A stretch of 5,637 bases of DNA. It comes from Flavobacteriaceae bacterium UBA2540. Its GTDB lineage: Bacteria > Bacteroidota > Bacteroidia > Flavobacteriales > Flavobacteriaceae. The translations under genes and the position numbers were made by a program. The notes under the pieces are model-generated. The model had not been told where the DNA came from, did no database searches, and saw nothing but the letters and a program-made list of their open reading frames with translations. Below, one piece after another: positions 1 through 5,637 of this stretch. Each line of letters opens with the position of its first letter. The stretch's first letter is position 1. The stretch is taken from positions 1 through 5,637 of the forward strand of contig DDMS01000047.1 in the NCBI GenBank assembly GCA_002340765.1, in the 5' to 3' direction.

Positions 1-1219
1 CTCTTCGTCGTTTATAAATGACGTTATTTTTTTTAATTAAACGAAGTATTTCACCTTCATGAATTAATTCTGAAAGCATTTGCTCTTGAATCAAATCGCC
101 CTGTTTATCTAACAATTGTAAATAATTTTTTGCTTCGGAAATCAAATTTTCTGGTGCGACCACAAATCCTGTTTGAAAACTTGGAAACAATGATTGCCCT
201 AATTTTCCAAGATAAATGACCATTCCATGAGTATCCGCAATTGCCAATGGCAACATCGAATTTCCTTCAAATTGAAAATCATAATCATAATCGTCTTCAA
301 TAATAGCAAATCCAACTTCTTTGGCTAATTGAAGCAATTGCAATCTGCGTTCAACACTTAACTTTATGGTGGTTGGATAATCTCTATTGGCACAAATATA
401 TACGCATCTAATTGGTTGATTTGCAAAATTCTTTTTGATAAATGCAATATCCAAACCTTCTTCGTCCACAGGAATTGTTTTGATAATAGCACCTGCTTCT
501 TGAAAAATCATATTTGAGGCATAATTACTCAAACTTCCTACCAAAACCAATTCATTTTTTTTGATAAGTAATTGAGAAACAATATATAAGCTCATTTCTG
601 TACTTCGTGTATTGAGGATGTTTTGAGGAGAAATCCGAAATCCTCTTGTGGTATTTAAGTAATTACACAATTGTGTTTGAAAAAATGAAATTGAGATTTC
701 ACTGTGTGTGTACCACTTTTTAGGTAACATTTTTCGTTTCATAGCGGCACTATACCACCTATTAAATTCACTCACAGGATGCAACCGAATATCAGGTTTT
801 CCATCATTGATGCTATATTTTGCGTTGGAAAATTCAGAGGTTGAAGCTAGATGAAATGATTTTTCAAAATGAAATCCTGTTTGATTAGCTACAGTAAAAA
901 TTTCATGAATTTTTTGAGAGTTTGCTTTGATTTTCAGGTTATTTTGCAAAGGCTCTAACACAAAAGTTCCTTTATTGGGAATGATTTCAACCCAGCCTTG
1001 AGATACCAATTCGTTGTATATAGCTACTGCAGTATTTCTGTGAATTTTCAGAAGTTTAGACAATAAACGCGTGCCAGGAAGCAAGGTTCCTTTTTTAAAA
1101 TAATTTCTTTGAATTGCCTGAATGATTTGTTGAGAAACCTGAATATATTGTGGCTGTGAAGCAGAGGTATCAATACTGATTTGATATGCAAAAAAATCAA
1201 AATCCGGACTATTTTTCAT
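1..1219 (-). CDS. MocR/GntR-type regulator with aminotransferase-like domain, 3' end beyond window
   Basis: I translated this by hand; 406 residues are open without interruption from the ATG at 1219-1217 to the window edge, against roughly 460-500 for the family, so the C-terminal part is missing. Residues 25-87 form a GntR winged helix, with LPGTRLLSKLL, then HRNTAVAIYNEL (recognition helix region) and the wing NKGTFV. A linker leads to a fold-type-I aminotransferase-like domain from about residue 130 onward, with EDDYDYDF at 308-315; its Asp is expected to face the cofactor ring nitrogen. The segment normally containing the PLP-binding lysine (GTFSK-like) reads YLGKLGQSLFPSF, putting Gln342 at the lysine position and leaving a Lys three residues earlier (339). 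The loops usually reading SGAQQAL, PGYPG and TPSHQYPT read TRSTEMSL, SNYASN and CANRDYPT. Family members are cytoplasmic transcription factors that sense PLP or an amine. Divergent orientation suggests it controls the adjacent receptor. Fold and regulator role are secure; the ligand is unknown. Confidence 0.9.
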   Translation of the reverse strand, partial: MKNSPDFDFFAYQISIDTSASQPQYIQVSQQIIQAIQRNYFKKGTLLPGTRLLSKLLKIHRNTAVAIYNELVSQGWVEIIPNKGTFVLEPLQNNLKIKANSQKIHEIFTVANQTGFHFEKSFHLASTSEFSNAKYSINDGKPDIRLHPVSEFNRWYSAAMKRKMLPKKWYTHSEISISFFQTQLCNYLNTTRGFRISPQNILNTRSTEMSLYIVSQLLIKKNELVLVGSLSNYASNMIFQEAGAIIKTIPVDEEGLDIAFIKKNFANQPIRCVYICANRDYPTTIKLSVERRLQLLQLAKEVGFAIIEDDYDYDFQFEGNSMLPLAIADTHGMVIYLGKLGQSLFPSFQTGFVVAPENLISEAKNYLQLLDKQGDLIQEQMLSELIHEGEILRLIKKNNVIYKRRR

Positions 1220-1249
1220 TTTAAAAAGGGACTAGTTTTATAGTCCGGA
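1203..1249. promoter_or_regulatory. Candidate operator: GGACTA direct repeats within a TCCGGACTA inverted repeat
   Basis: TCCGGACTA at 1203-1211 is matched exactly by its reverse complement TAGTCCGGA at 1241-1249. A further GGACTA lies at 1229-1234, in the same orientation as the one at 1206-1211 and 23 bp from it, with TAGTCC at 1241-1246 facing it. MocR-family regulators are known to bind direct repeats, often with an additional inverted half-site, in divergent promoter regions. The left copy lies inside codons 3-6 of the regulator gene and the right copy sits just upstream of the receptor promoter-like motif, so a bound protein could affect both genes. The repeats are seen directly; the operator role is inferred. 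Confidence 0.6.
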
Positions 1250-1256
1250 AAATTAC

Positions 1257-1264
1257 GACATTTG
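1257..1264 (+). promoter_or_regulatory. Possible -7 element of the receptor gene (GACATTTG)
   Basis: GACATTTG matches the Bacteroidota -7 consensus TAnnTTTG except at the first base and is followed by C-A, as is common at such sites. It lies 23 bp upstream of the receptor ATG. No clear TTG-type -33 element is present; that position is taken by the A/T stretch and the TAGTCC repeat, which would suit an activated or repressor-controlled promoter. The call rests on a single imperfect match. Confidence 0.4.
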
Positions 1265-1287
1265 CAACGTTTTTTAAATTACTATTT

Positions 1288-3111
1288 ATGAAAATTACAC
1301 ATCTATTGATAGGATTTTTATTGTTGAATTTTATGAATCTGCAAGCGCAAGAAGTTATTTCAAAAAGAGACACGCTAAAAGAAATTATCATTACTTCCAC
1401 AAGAATTGAATTGCCTTTTAAGAAAGATTCAAGAACAATGACAATTATCAATGCTGAAACGATTCAAAATAGTGCAGCAACCAATGTAGCAGATTTGTTA
1501 CAACAAGTGGCAGGAGTTGATATTAGACGAAGAGGAACTGGAGGTGCACAAGCAGATTTATACATTAGAGGTGGAGGTTTTGACCAAACATTATTGTTGA
1601 TTGACGGCATCAAAATGGATGATGCACAAACAGGACATCACACATTGAATGCTGCTTTGCCTATTGAAGTAATAGAACGAATTGAAATCATAAAAGGGCC
1701 TGCAGCAAGGGTTTTTGGACAAAATGCATTTACAGGAGCCATCAATATTGTGACTAAAAAACAGTTGAAAAATCCAGTTGCTATCAATGCTGAAAGGGGT
1801 TCTTTTGGACAAACAAATGCTTCTGCAACCATTGAAACAACATATTCAAATTCGGAATTCATTGCTCATATTGGCGCGTTGACTTCTGATGGGTATCGAA
1901 ATAATTCCGATTACAACAATTATAATTATTTTCTAAAAGGAACTTTCAATAAAAACAAGCAGCCTATTGAAATGATTGCCACTTTTTTTGATAAAAAATT
2001 TGGAGCTGAAAATTTCTATACCACCAATCCAACCTTCAATGAATATGAAGAAACTCAAAATAGTTTGGTGGGTTTTTCAACCACATTTCAAACCGAAAAA
2101 TTCAAAATAAAACCGCGAGTTTATTGGAGACGTGGTCAAGATATTTTTTTATTGCGAAGAAACAATCCGGCCTTTTATAGAAATTTACACATCACCAATA
2201 AAGTGGGTGTAGAAACCAATGCTTCTTACACTTCCAATATGGGAATTACAGGATTTGGAGTAGATGTTTCTCGAGTTTCTATCAACAGTAATAATTTGGG
2301 AGAACATCACAGAATTATGGCAAATGTGTTTTTGGAACATCGTTTTCATTTTTTTGACAATCAATTGGATATTACTCCAGGAGTCGCCATTACGTATTTT
2401 TCTGATTTCAAATTTCATGTGTTTCCTGGAATTGATGTTGGATATCAGCTTTCTGAAAGTATCAAAATCTATGGAAATTTGGGTACAACTTATCGAATTC
2501 CAACTTACACAGATTTGTTTTACAGAGATCCAGTAACCATAGGAAATCCAGATTTGCAACCTGAGGAAGCATTTTCACAAGAAATTGGAATGAAATTCAA
2601 TCGTGGATATTTTTCAGGAAGTATGGCTTTTTTCAATAGAGATGCCACTAATTTGATTGATTATATTCGTCCAAATACCTCTCAAACTATTTTTACTGCG
2701 ACCAATATTACTGAAGTAAATACCAAAGGTTTTGAGTTTGATGCGAATTATAATTTTAAAATGGTAGGATTTACTCAAACATTGTCTGTGGGATATTCTT
2801 TTTTGGATGATACTATTTTAGAACAAAACAAAGAGTTATCACGCTATTCTTTAAACACATTAAGACATCATTTTACGACTCGATTTTCGAGTAAAATCCT
2901 GAAAAATCTAACTCAAAACATCATTTATAAACATGCAGAAAGAACTACTGGTCAAAGTTACAATGTGTGGGATGCTTCTATTGTTTTAACATTATCAGAA
3001 ATCGATTTTACGTTTACTGCAAATAATATTTTTGATTCAGATTATATTGAATCTGGTTTTGTACCAATGCCAGGAAGCAATGTGTTGTTTGGAATGCGTT
3101 TCAAAATGTAA
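1288..3111 (+). CDS. TonB-dependent outer-membrane receptor (BtuB/FepA-size, substrate unknown)
   Basis: A 607-residue protein importing a scarce ligand across the outer membrane with energy from TonB-ExbBD. Residues 1-20 are a signal peptide (MKITH, hydrophobic core, then LQA before QEV). KEIIITSTR at 31-39 is in the place of a TonB box and plug start. The plug runs to about residue 158 and shows VADLLQQVAGVDIRRRG, LYIRGGGFDQTLLLIDG, IERIEIIKGPA and GAINIVTKK, all typical of the family. The rest is the 22-stranded barrel type, including the hallmark YRIPTYTDLF followed by GNPDLQPE. There is no N-terminal carboxypeptidase-like domain, and the length is near that of BtuB (about 600), so it is not a SusC-type glycan receptor. 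The protein ends in FKM, not the usual terminal aromatic residue. The start is the first ATG and gives a clean signal peptide. A divergent MocR regulator 68 bp away probably controls it. The barrel sequence does not reveal the substrate; there is no SusD partner. Confidence 0.95.
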   Translation: MKITHLLIGFLLLNFMNLQAQEVISKRDTLKEIIITSTRIELPFKKDSRTMTIINAETIQNSAATNVADLLQQVAGVDIRRRGTGGAQADLYIRGGGFDQTLLLIDGIKMDDAQTGHHTLNAALPIEVIERIEIIKGPAARVFGQNAFTGAINIVTKKQLKNPVAINAERGSFGQTNASATIETTYSNSEFIAHIGALTSDGYRNNSDYNNYNYFLKGTFNKNKQPIEMIATFFDKKFGAENFYTTNPTFNEYEETQNSLVGFSTTFQTEKFKIKPRVYWRRGQDIFLLRRNNPAFYRNLHITNKVGVETNASYTSNMGITGFGVDVSRVSINSNNLGEHHRIMANVFLEHRFHFFDNQLDITPGVAITYFSDFKFHVFPGIDVGYQLSESIKIYGNLGTTYRIPTYTDLFYRDPVTIGNPDLQPEEAFSQEIGMKFNRGYFSGSMAFFNRDATNLIDYIRPNTSQTIFTATNITEVNTKGFEFDANYNFKMVGFTQTLSVGYSFLDDTILEQNKELSRYSLNTLRHHFTTRFSSKILKNLTQNIIYKHAERTTGQSYNVWDASIVLTLSEIDFTFTANNIFDSDYIESGFVPMPGSNVLFGMRFKM

Positions 3112-3151
3112 TTTCTAAGTCAACTTTTTAAAAAATTTCGTAACCTTTTCT

Positions 3152-3159
3152 TAACTTTG
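3152..3159 (+). promoter_or_regulatory. Bacteroidota -7 promoter element (TAACTTTG) for the oxygenase-like gene
   Basis: TAACTTTG is a perfect match to TAnnTTTG and is followed by C-A. It lies 20 bp before the ATG at 3180, giving a short leader. A clear TTG -33 element is not visible in the T-rich sequence upstream. The site suggests that the downstream gene can be transcribed separately from the receptor gene. Confidence 0.55.
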
Positions 3160-3179
3160 CAGTTTTAAAATTGTTACGC

Positions 3180-4028
3180 ATGAGTTTGAATTTATCTCAA
3201 ATAGATAGGGTTGCAACCATCACCAAAGAGGATTTTTTTAAAAACTATTTTAAGCCTCAAAAACCAGTAGTTATAGAGCGTTTTATTGAAGATTGGCCTG
3301 CTTTTTCAAAATGGAATTTGTCCTACATGAAGCAAGTTGCTGGTGAAAAAATTGTCCCTTTATATGATGACAGACCTGTTGATTATAAAGACGGTTTTAA
3401 TGAGCCTCATGCCAAAATGAAAATGTCAGATTATATAGATTTGATTGAAAAAGAACCTACAAAATTTCGTATTTTTTTGTGGAATATCTTAAAAGAAGTC
3501 CCTGTTTTACAGAATGATTTTACCTATCCTGATTTTGGTTTAAAATTATTGAAAGGCTTGCCAATGCTTTTTTTCGGAGGAAAAGATTCCTATACTTTTA
3601 TGCATTATGATATTGATTTGGCAAATATTTTTCACTTTCATTTTCATGGTAAAAAAGAAATTATTTTGTTTGATCAACAACAAAATGATTTTTTATATAA
3701 AATTCCACATTCATTAATTACCCGAGAAGATATTGATTTTTCAAATCCTGATTTTGATAAATGGCCCGCTTTGAAAAAAGCAAAAGGATTTATCACAAAT
3801 CTTGAACACGGAAATGTATTATATATTCCTGAAGGTTATTGGCATTACATGAAATATATTACCCCTGGGTTTTCTATGAGTTTGCGTTCTATTGCACACA
3901 AACCAAAAAACTTGGGCAAAGCGATTTACAATATTTTTATAATGCGAAATTTTGATAATTTGATGCGAAGAATAAAGGGTCAAAAATGGATTGATTGGAA
4001 AAATGAACAAGCAATCAGTAATAAATAG
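3180..4028 (+). CDS. JmjC/cupin_8-like protein, putative Fe(II)/2-oxoglutarate-dependent oxygenase
   Basis: A 282-residue soluble protein without a signal peptide. The N-terminal part has FFKNYFKPQKPVVIERFIED and W-P, the usual opening of cupin_8 (JmjC-like) proteins. The metal-binding triad is visible: HYD (His142-x-Asp144) and the distal His222 in YIPEGYWHYM. Lys159, in GKKEIILF, corresponds to the 2-oxoglutarate-binding lysine of the FIH-type enzymes. So the active site looks intact, and the likely chemistry is hydroxylation of a protein, RNA or small molecule; the substrate cannot be read from the sequence. Unusual is the FHFHFHG stretch (His152, 154, 156) between the triad Asp and the lysine. 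I chose ATG 3180 over the in-frame TTG at 3171, because ATG is far more usual and the extra three residues have no family support. It follows the receptor by 68 bp and has its own promoter-like motif. The family call is firm; the reaction is inferred. Confidence 0.88.
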   Translation: MSLNLSQIDRVATITKEDFFKNYFKPQKPVVIERFIEDWPAFSKWNLSYMKQVAGEKIVPLYDDRPVDYKDGFNEPHAKMKMSDYIDLIEKEPTKFRIFLWNILKEVPVLQNDFTYPDFGLKLLKGLPMLFFGGKDSYTFMHYDIDLANIFHFHFHGKKEIILFDQQQNDFLYKIPHSLITREDIDFSNPDFDKWPALKKAKGFITNLEHGNVLYIPEGYWHYMKYITPGFSMSLRSIAHKPKNLGKAIYNIFIMRNFDNLMRRIKGQKWIDWKNEQAISNK

Positions 4029-4279
4029 AATTAGTAAGTTATCTGACGAATTTAACCAAATAAAACGAAGAAATACATAACACAATTCATATTTTTTAGC
4101 TATTATTCTCTAAAAAAATGAAAAACTAATTCTAATATTAATAATAAATGATTTTTATATAGTTGAAATTATTGAACAGTGAATTATTTTATATCGGTAT
4201 TAAATAATTTTTAATTTACTGTTTATTTTTTCTTTTCTTGAAGTTCTTTCCATTCGCATTGTCTTAAACAATTAACTTT
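4029..4279. other. Very A/T-rich intergenic stretch with no recognisable gene
   Basis: About 250 bp between the oxygenase-like gene and the small Cys-rich frame. I see only very short open frames, no tRNA-like cloverleaf and no repeat array. A weak inverted repeat (TTTTTTAG at 4092-4099, CTAAAAAA at 4110-4117) could mark the end of the upstream transcript, but it is all A/T apart from one pair. TAACTTTA at 4273-4280 is one base off a TAnnTTTG element but overlaps the small frame's ATG, so it is unlikely to be its promoter. Confidence 0.6.
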
Positions 4280-4434
4280 ATGAAAAGTTCTCCAGATGCA
4301 AGTCTTTGTCAAGGCACAGATTGCAAAAAAAAGGTCTTGAAAAATTATTTCCAGGTGTAAATAGTTATTCCTGTGATAAGTGTAAAGTATTTTATACTTG
4401 GTTAGCCATTATCAACTGTTCTTTTAAAGTCTAA
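4280..4434 (+). CDS. Small Cys-rich protein gene split by a -1 frameshift at an A8 run
   Basis: I do not recognise this gene. From the ATG at 4280 the first frame reads MKSSPDASLCQGTDCKKK and then stops at 4358-4360 after 26 residues. A -1 shift after AAG 4331-4333 joins a frame reading GLEKLFPGVNSYSCDKCK and on through VFYTWLAIINCSFKV to TAA at 4432-4434, giving 51 residues. The joined product has two Cys pairs, Cys10-x4-Cys15 and Cys32-x2-Cys35, resembling a small zinc-ribbon or metal-binding knuckle, plus a further Cys47. The shift point is a run of eight A, and the terminator begins right at the second-frame stop, supporting the joined frame as the true gene. It could be a programmed frameshift, transcriptional slippage, a recent inactivating indel or a sequencing error in the A run. 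An independent TTG start at 4321 for the second part is possible but would lose the first Cys pair. The function is unknown. Confidence 0.5.
4327..4333 (+). other. Potential -1 slippery heptamer A AAA AAG
   Basis: In the frame of the ATG at 4280 the codons here are AAA AAG preceded by A, the same heptamer phase as the known dnaX frameshift site. A tandem -1 slip leads directly to GGT CTT GAA, the start of the second frame. An AAGG stretch lies 12 nt upstream (4311-4314). Downstream I find only a weak CAGG/CCTG pairing (4352-4355 with 4370-4373), so a strong stimulatory hairpin is lacking. The heptamer is seen directly; its use is inferred. Confidence 0.4.
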
Positions 4435-4471
4435 CAAATAAAGGCAATCAAGTTGATTGCCTTTATTTGTT
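4433..4471. terminator. Bidirectional intrinsic terminator between converging genes
   Basis: Positions 4433-4451 and 4453-4471 are exact reverse complements over 19 bases around a single central G; the folded hairpin would have about 17-18 pairs and a 3-5 nt loop. The G/C core is GGCAATC paired with GATTGCC. On the plus strand the 3' arm runs into TTTATTTGTTTTATAGTTTTTT; on the minus strand the transcript likewise ends in TTTATTTGTT. It would end transcription from the small Cys-rich gene on one side and from the RseP gene on the other, 17 bp beyond the RseP stop. Confidence 0.9.
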
Positions 4472-4488
4472 TTATAGTTTTTTGGTTG

Positions 4489-5637
4489 CTATTTAAACAT
4501 TCTTATGACATCATTTCCGTTGGCAAAAATCAACAAGGCAATTAATAATATAAAACCTGTTATTTGCGCATATTCTAAAAATTTGTCTCCAGGTTTTTTT
4601 CCAGTAATCATCTCCCAAATTGTGAAAACTACGTGACCACCATCCAAAGCAGGAATTGGTAATAAGTTCATAAAACCAAGCATGATTGATAAAAATGCGG
4701 TGATATTCCAGAAAGATTGAGCACTCCATTCTTCAGGAAAAATACTTCCTATTGATATAAAACCTCCCAAACCTTTATAAGCCCCTGTGCTAGGATTGAA
4801 AATCTTTTTCAATTGTTTTACATAATCTGTCAAGGTTTTCCAAGATTTAAAAAACCCAGCAGGAATTGCATCTAAAAATGAATATTCAATTGTTTCCAAT
4901 TCATAATATCCTAACTTTTCCAAATCATCAAAAGAAAGCGTTCCTAAGGCAACTCCTAATTTTCCTTGGTCTGTAACTTTTAAGCTGATATCCTTGGTTT
5001 CAGAACCTCTTTTTACGGAGATAGAAATACCTTGACCTTTAAATTTATTCAATTCGTCTTGAGCCTCATCAAAGTATTTTAATGGAGTTCCGTTGATAGC
5101 AGTAACAATATCTTTTGCTTTTAAATCCGCATATTTATTTGGTGAATCCTCAGAAATTCCTCCAATTACAAAAGGATATCTTGGATATAAAAAAGGACCC
5201 GCATCTTTGCCGCGATCAACCAATTGTGAAATAAAGTTTTCTGGAATTTCTTTTTCAATGACTTCGCCATTTCTCTCGATGGCAAAATTGTTTCCATTAA
5301 TAAATTCCAATGATAAATCTTGAAATTTTTTCACTTTTTCGCCATCAAATGTCAAGATTTTATCTCCAGTTTGCAATCCTAAATTTATTGCCAATTGATC
5401 CTGAACCCAAACTCCGTCTTTTACATTTTCATTTGGCAGATAATTTTCGCCATAAGCCCACATCAAACAGATATAAATAAAAATACCCAAGACAAAATTC
5501 ACAAAAACGCCACCCAACATAATAATCAAACGTTGCCAAGCTGGTTTAGAACGAAATTCCCATGGTTGTGAGGGTTGTTTCATTTGCTCAGTGTCCATAC
5601 TTTCATCAATCATTCCTGATATTTTTACATAACCTCC
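4489..5637 (-). CDS. rseP: RseP-type site-2 zinc metalloprotease (M50), 5' end beyond window
   Basis: An inner-membrane protease that cuts transmembrane segments of anti-sigma factors or leftover signal peptides. The frame is open to the right edge, beginning GGYVKISGMIDESMD, a conserved stretch just after the first membrane region; so 382 residues are present and roughly 60 N-terminal ones, including the HExxH zinc motif, lie outside. The Met at 5613 is internal, not the start. Visible in order (numbering from the window edge): a membrane segment at about 37-63 (LIIMLGGVFVNFVLGI), two PDZ-like domains (one around GLQTGDKILTFDGEKV, the second around VIGGISEDSPNKYADLKAKD and VTAINGTPL), then NLLPIPALDGGHV at 324-336, whose Asp332 is the third zinc ligand, and a last membrane segment near the C-terminus. 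Length and motif order fit the family with no sign of damage. It converges on the plus-strand genes and shares their terminator. Recognition is secure. Confidence 0.95.
   Translation of the reverse strand, partial: GGYVKISGMIDESMDTEQMKQPSQPWEFRSKPAWQRLIIMLGGVFVNFVLGIFIYICLMWAYGENYLPNENVKDGVWVQDQLAINLGLQTGDKILTFDGEKVKKFQDLSLEFINGNNFAIERNGEVIEKEIPENFISQLVDRGKDAGPFLYPRYPFVIGGISEDSPNKYADLKAKDIVTAINGTPLKYFDEAQDELNKFKGQGISISVKRGSETKDISLKVTDQGKLGVALGTLSFDDLEKLGYYELETIEYSFLDAIPAGFFKSWKTLTDYVKQLKKIFNPSTGAYKGLGGFISIGSIFPEEWSAQSFWNITAFLSIMLGFMNLLPIPALDGGHVVFTIWEMITGKKPGDKFLEYAQITGFILLIALLIFANGNDVIRMFK

Noticed and set aside
1250..1287. Cobalamin or other riboswitch ahead of the BtuB-size receptor
   Set aside because: The leader is only a few dozen bases and shows no conserved riboswitch core; there is no room for one.
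1221..2559. Antisense open frames opposite the receptor gene
   Set aside because: They have no recognisable domains, overlap a well-supported gene entirely, and look like by-products of its codon use.
3171..3179. TTG at 3171 as an upstream start for the oxygenase-like gene
   Set aside because: Adds only three residues, uses a rare start, and lies closer to the TAACTTTG element than the good ATG at 3180.
4092..4117. Terminator directly after the oxygenase-like gene
   Set aside because: The stem is nearly all A-T with a 10-nt loop, which is expected by chance in DNA of this composition.
4352..4373. Stimulatory hairpin for the putative frameshift
   Set aside because: Only four base pairs with a 14-nt loop and placed about 19 nt from the heptamer, too weak and too far to count as support.
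5093..5323. Plus-strand open frame opposite the RseP gene
   Set aside because: Lies wholly opposite the PDZ region of a secure gene, with no motif or promoter of its own.
5611..5613. ATG at 5613 as the start of the RseP gene
   Set aside because: The frame continues upstream as GGYVKISG, a conserved part of the family, and the zinc-binding N-terminus would otherwise be missing.

Overview
The window looks like chromosome of a low-G+C member of the Bacteroidota, most likely a flavobacterium. Three things suggest this: the A/T-rich codon use, promoter-like motifs of the Bacteroidota TAnnTTTG type instead of clear Shine-Dalgarno sites, and proteins whose motifs read like flavobacterial family members. 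This placement is inferred from sequence style, not from a database match.

Layout. Positions 1-1219 (minus strand) hold most of a MocR/GntR-type regulator, a winged helix fused to an aminotransferase-like domain, with its C-terminus beyond the left edge. A 68-bp divergent spacer carrying a conspicuous repeat cluster (GGACTA / TAGTCC) separates it from a TonB-dependent outer-membrane receptor at 1288-3111 (plus). A further 68-bp gap with a perfect TAACTTTG motif leads into a JmjC/cupin_8-like putative Fe(II)/2-oxoglutarate oxygenase at 3180-4028 (plus). After about 250 bp of very A/T-rich non-coding DNA comes a previously easy-to-miss tiny gene at 4280-4434 (plus). It is readable only by a -1 shift at an A8 run and would then give a 51-residue protein with two cysteine pairs. 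A long, near-perfect bidirectional terminator hairpin (4433-4471) follows. Positions 4489-5637 (minus) hold the RseP-type site-2 protease, lacking its N-terminus beyond the right edge.

How the parts may work together. The regulator, the spacer repeats and the receptor form a plausible control unit: the regulator would bind the shared spacer and control both itself and import of an unidentified ligand. The oxygenase-like gene lies downstream on the same strand but appears to have its own promoter, so co-function is only a guess. RseP is an unrelated housekeeping membrane protease converging from the other side.

Most interesting points. (1) The regulator's aminotransferase domain has Gln where the PLP-binding lysine is expected, along with several other pocket changes, although the EDDYD motif is kept. 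(2) The split small Cys-rich gene has a dnaX-type A AAA AAG heptamer exactly where the frame must change. (3) The repeat cluster in the divergent spacer overlaps the first codons of the regulator.
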